From Pseudoalteromonas shioyasakiensis (lineage in GTDB: Bacteria; Pseudomonadota; Gammaproteobacteria; Enterobacterales; Alteromonadaceae): DNA of 61,960 nt. The notes under the pieces are model-generated. The model was not told where the DNA came from and ran no database searches. It worked only from the letters and a program-made list of their open reading frames with translations. The DNA lies in the NCBI RefSeq assembly GCF_022398475.1, contig NZ_JAKEVM010000007.1, forward strand, positions 1 through 61,960, given 5' to 3'. The position numbers and the translations under genes are program-made. Shown here piece by piece: positions 59,551-61,960 of the stretch. The first letter of the stretch is position 1, and each line of letters starts with the position of its first letter.

Positions 59551-61389
59551 ATGTTAAAAAGATCAATTATTGCGCTATCACTTTTAACCATTCTTTCTGG
59601 CTGCTCATTAGACGGTGACGACGGCAAAGACGGCCTACAAGGTGAACAAGGTCCTGCAGGTCAAAATGGTACTAATGGAACTGATGGGGTAAATGGCATC
59701 GATGGTACAAACGGAACTGACGGAGCAAATGGTACAGATGCAAACGCTGCTTTAACTATAAATCTTATCGGCCGTGCAGTGCTGAACGCAGAAAGCCCTG
59801 AAGGTGCTGCGGAAATTGTTGCTTACCAAGCATCTAAACAACGAATATTTGCTATCAATAGTTCCGGTGATTCTGCGGTCGTTAATATCATGAAAGCCGA
59901 TAGCTTTGACCGTGCAGCTTTAGTTAAAAATAACGAAGGGGTTATAAACGGCACTAATTTAAGCTCAGAGATTACCCTTGCACTTAATGAGCACAGTGTG
60001 GGCGATGCAAACAGTATCGCTATTGATGCTAATAATGAACTTTTAGCCGTCGCAATGGCAGCTAGTAATACCGGTGATGCTGGTTTAATCGCATTTTATG
60101 ATATCAGTGGCGACGAGCCTCAGTTTATTAAAAATGTCACTGTTGGCGCCCTACCCGACATGGTTACTTTTAGCCATGATGGCAATAAAGTATTGGTTGC
60201 AAATGAAGGCGAACCTAATGGTGACTTCAGTATTGACCCTGAAGGCTCTATCAGCATTATTAATATCAATGATGGTGTAATTGCAGATACTGCTATTAGC
60301 ATTACTTTTTCGGCTTATAACGACAAACAAGCAGAGCTTGAAGAACTTGGGATTGTATTTGCTAACCCGAGAGGTCGAACAATCAACGGTAACTTGATTA
60401 ATACAACCGTAGCAATGGATTTAGAACCTGAATACATCAGCATTTCAAAAGACAATAAGTTTGCCTACGTGTCACTACAAGAAAATAACGCCCTTGCTAT
60501 CGTCAACCTTGAAGATAATAGCATCGAGCTAAAAGGCTTAGGTTTTAAGGATTGGTCTAATTTACTTTTTGATGCATCAGATAAAGACGGTGGCGTTAAC
60601 TTTAAATCGTACCCTGGTCTCTATGGCATGTATCAACCAGATACTATTTCAAGCTTTACTTGGAAAGGTGCTAACTTTATTGTCACAGCGAACGAAGGTG
60701 ATGCTCGAGAATACTTCTTTGATACAACCGACGAAGCTGATTGTTTAGCAAAAGGTGGTCTAGATTACGATGAAGATGATGGTTGTTTATCATATATAGA
60801 TGAAACCAGAACTAAAGACTTAACACTGGCAAGCAATTTTGATTACCTGAACAATGACAACAGTGATATTGGCCGTTTAAAAGTGACCACTGTTAAAGGT
60901 GATGAAGATAATAATGGCGAATATGAATCACTCTATGCATATGGAGCCCGCTCTTTTACTATTTGGGATAGTAACGGCATGGTGGTTTTTGACTCGGGCG
61001 ATCAAATCTCACGCATTACTGCATCAGTTCACGGAGCAGCATTCAATAATAACGAAGATGAAAATGACGGTGATAGTCGCTCTGATGACAAAGGTGCAGA
61101 ACCAGAAGCGTTAGCACTGGGTACGATTGGCGAACGTACATTTGCATTTATCGGGTTAGAGCGTATGGGTGGCATTATGGTGTTTGATATTACTAATCCA
61201 TACAATGTGACATTCCAAGATTACTTTTTTAATCGTGGCCTAGAAGCTGATGCAGATATAACAGGTGATCTTGCTCCTGAAGGTATGGCATTTATACCTG
61301 CAGAACAAAGTGCAACGAATGAAGCATTGCTAGTTGTTGGTAATGAAATTTCGGGTTCAATCGCTGTTTGGGAAATTTCTACTAACTAA
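59551..61389 (+). CDS. Collagen-stalk lipoprotein with choice-of-anchor I type domain
   Basis: This 612-residue precursor has a lipobox LLTILSGCS with lipidated Cys18; Ser at +2 suggests the outer membrane. Residues 22-63 are 14 perfect Gly-X-Y triplets (GTNGTDGVNGIDG and similar), a collagen-like stalk. The rest, about 70-610, is a beta-propeller-like domain of the family annotated as choice-of-anchor I, recognisable by ANEGEPNGD, PEYISIS, VTANEGDAREYFF, YGARSFTIWD and PEALALGTI. Acidic loops suggest Ca2+ binding. Enzymatic activity is unproven. AAGGAA precedes the ATG. It is monocistronic, between glmU and an rRNA operon. Confidence 0.88.
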   Translation: MLKRSIIALSLLTILSGCSLDGDDGKDGLQGEQGPAGQNGTNGTDGVNGIDGTNGTDGANGTDANAALTINLIGRAVLNAESPEGAAEIVAYQASKQRIFAINSSGDSAVVNIMKADSFDRAALVKNNEGVINGTNLSSEITLALNEHSVGDANSIAIDANNELLAVAMAASNTGDAGLIAFYDISGDEPQFIKNVTVGALPDMVTFSHDGNKVLVANEGEPNGDFSIDPEGSISIININDGVIADTAISITFSAYNDKQAELEELGIVFANPRGRTINGNLINTTVAMDLEPEYISISKDNKFAYVSLQENNALAIVNLEDNSIELKGLGFKDWSNLLFDASDKDGGVNFKSYPGLYGMYQPDTISSFTWKGANFIVTANEGDAREYFFDTTDEADCLAKGGLDYDEDDGCLSYIDETRTKDLTLASNFDYLNNDNSDIGRLKVTTVKGDEDNNGEYESLYAYGARSFTIWDSNGMVVFDSGDQISRITASVHGAAFNNNEDENDGDSRSDDKGAEPEALALGTIGERTFAFIGLERMGGIMVFDITNPYNVTFQDYFFNRGLEADADITGDLAPEGMAFIPAEQSATNEALLVVGNEISGSIAVWEISTN

Positions 61390-61406
61390 TTCGCCTTATA
61401 AAAATA

Positions 61407-61442
61407 AAAAGCGACATAGCTAATTTAAAGTATGTCGCTTTT
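61407..61442 (+). terminator. Intrinsic terminator after the collagen-stalk lipoprotein
   Basis: The stem AAAAGCGACATA/TATGTCGCTTTT with a 12-base loop lies 17 bases after the stop, then a short pyrimidine run. It insulates the gene from the rRNA promoters about 120 bases further on. Confidence 0.88.
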
Positions 61443-61561
61443 CTATACCATTTTATCCTCACAAAAATGACTGCTTTTTGAGCTAAAACCCCTCTGCAGC
61501 CCTTTATTTGTATGGTTATTGTACTAATTTGAAAATAATCAAAAAAACCTTCAAAAAGTGC

Positions 61562-61589
61562 TTGCGTTAATTCTTCGCATCCCTATAAT
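61562..61589 (+). promoter_or_regulatory. Second rRNA operon promoter P1
   Basis: TTGCGT (61562-61567), 16 bases, TATAAT (61584-61589), as in the left copy at 598-625. The downstream sequence GACACGGCGGGCAGCAA is shared by both copies. Confidence 0.75.
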
Positions 61590-61699
61590 GCGCATCCACT
61601 GACACGGCGGGCAGCAATGAAAAGCGCTGAACAAAGTGACACAGAGTTAAGTAAAACTTCGGTTTAAAACGGTCTAAAAAGAAAGTTTAAAATTAAGTG

Positions 61700-61727
61700 T
61701 TGACTCGAAAAATTAAGGATGTATTAT
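61700..61727 (+). promoter_or_regulatory. Second rRNA operon promoter P2
   Basis: TTGACT (61700-61705), 16 bases, TATTAT (61722-61727), identical to the left copy at 462-489 and followed by the same leader. Confidence 0.8.
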
Positions 61728-61960
61728 ACGCATCCCTAGCGACAGCGTCGCAACGTTCTTTAACAATATAAAGCAATCATCTGTGTGGGCACTCGTACAG
61801 ATTGAGTTCTAACAGCAGATTCTAGTTCGCTAGATGACGCAAACAAATTTAGAGTCTCAATTGAACTGAGTGACCAACGGAAACAAGTTTACTTGTTTCA
61901 GCACAGTCAATTCGATTCGAAAGAATCAAAATTCAGAATTCATTGAGCACGAAACTTCGG
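61728..61960 (+). other. Leader of a second rRNA operon (16S lies beyond the window)
   Basis: After P2 the sequence repeats the left leader in inverted orientation: boxA-like GTTCTTTAACAATAT at about 61754-61768, then GTGTGGGCACTCG. From about 61862 to 61933 it differs: this copy carries two extra stem-loops, AAACAAGT/ACTTGTTT (61881-61898) and GATTC-GAAA-GAATC (61914-61927), absent on the left. The common sequence resumes with the 17 bases before GAAACTTCGG at the end. About 25 bases remain before 16S would begin. Confidence 0.88.

Overview
The window is a chromosomal replication-origin region of a marine gammaproteobacterium of the Alteromonadales. Pseudoalteromonas or a close relative is my best guess. 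This rests on gene order and protein character: dnaA-dnaN-recF-gyrB opposed to rpmH-rnpA-yidD-yidC, then mnmE, mioC, mnmG, rsmG, parAB, the nine-gene atp operon and glmU, together with fadBA, glyQS, trkA/trkH and dprA-def-fmt-rsmB. I identified it by reading the sequence, not by a database search. Almost everything is vertically inherited housekeeping DNA. I see no phage, insertion sequence, CRISPR array, tRNA gene or obvious genomic island.

Layout. (1) 1-625: the 5' end of a 16S rRNA gene on the minus strand, with its leader and two tandem promoters. (2) 790-14238: the yrdA-yrdB-aroE-tsaC-yrdD-smg-dprA-LysM block, then def-fmt-rsmB-trkA. It is interrupted at 2437-6011 by a haem/oxygen-flavoured group: truncated haemoglobin, a chemoreceptor with a c-haem motif, a small exported protein, and hemF. 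(3) 14320-15470: four tandem paralogues of a tiny exported EF-hand protein lying between trkA and the pilZ-trkH pair. (4) 16634-25685: trkH, yigZ, pepQ, slt, fadBA. (5) 25839-26732: tusA, a 17-copy heptanucleotide tandem repeat and an unrecognised lipoprotein. (6) 26794-35967: glyQS, gyrB, recF, dnaN, dnaA, all on the minus strand, with two parS-like centromere sites inside recF. (7) 36365-39079: rpmH, rnpA, yidD, yidC. (8) 39137-42553: a Fur-box-controlled TonB receptor plus PepSY protein, splitting the usual yidC-mnmE neighbourhood. (9) 42709-50683: mnmE, a PEP-mutase-family gene, mioC, oriC, mnmG, rsmG, parA, parB. (10) 50764-57822: the complete F1Fo ATP synthase operon. (11) 58049-61389: glmU and a lipoprotein with a collagen-like stalk and a propeller-type domain. 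(12) 61562-61960: promoters and leader of a second rRNA operon on the plus strand.

How it works together. The two rRNA operons point outward, so both run with replication forks leaving oriC. The oriC between mioC and mnmG has 13-mer-like unwinding repeats, DnaA boxes and very dense GATC sites. A second cluster of GATC sites and DnaA boxes lies on the other side of mioC, and a third between dnaA and rpmH. ParA, ParB and the parS sites in recF would segregate this origin domain.

The least ordinary items are the EF-hand array, the c-haem chemoreceptor/globin/hemF group, the origin-like DNA on both sides of mioC, the parS sites inside recF (one encoding its C-terminal tail), the heptamer repeat, and the collagen-stalk lipoprotein beside the rRNA operon. 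None is proved to be a new system; each is reported with a test.
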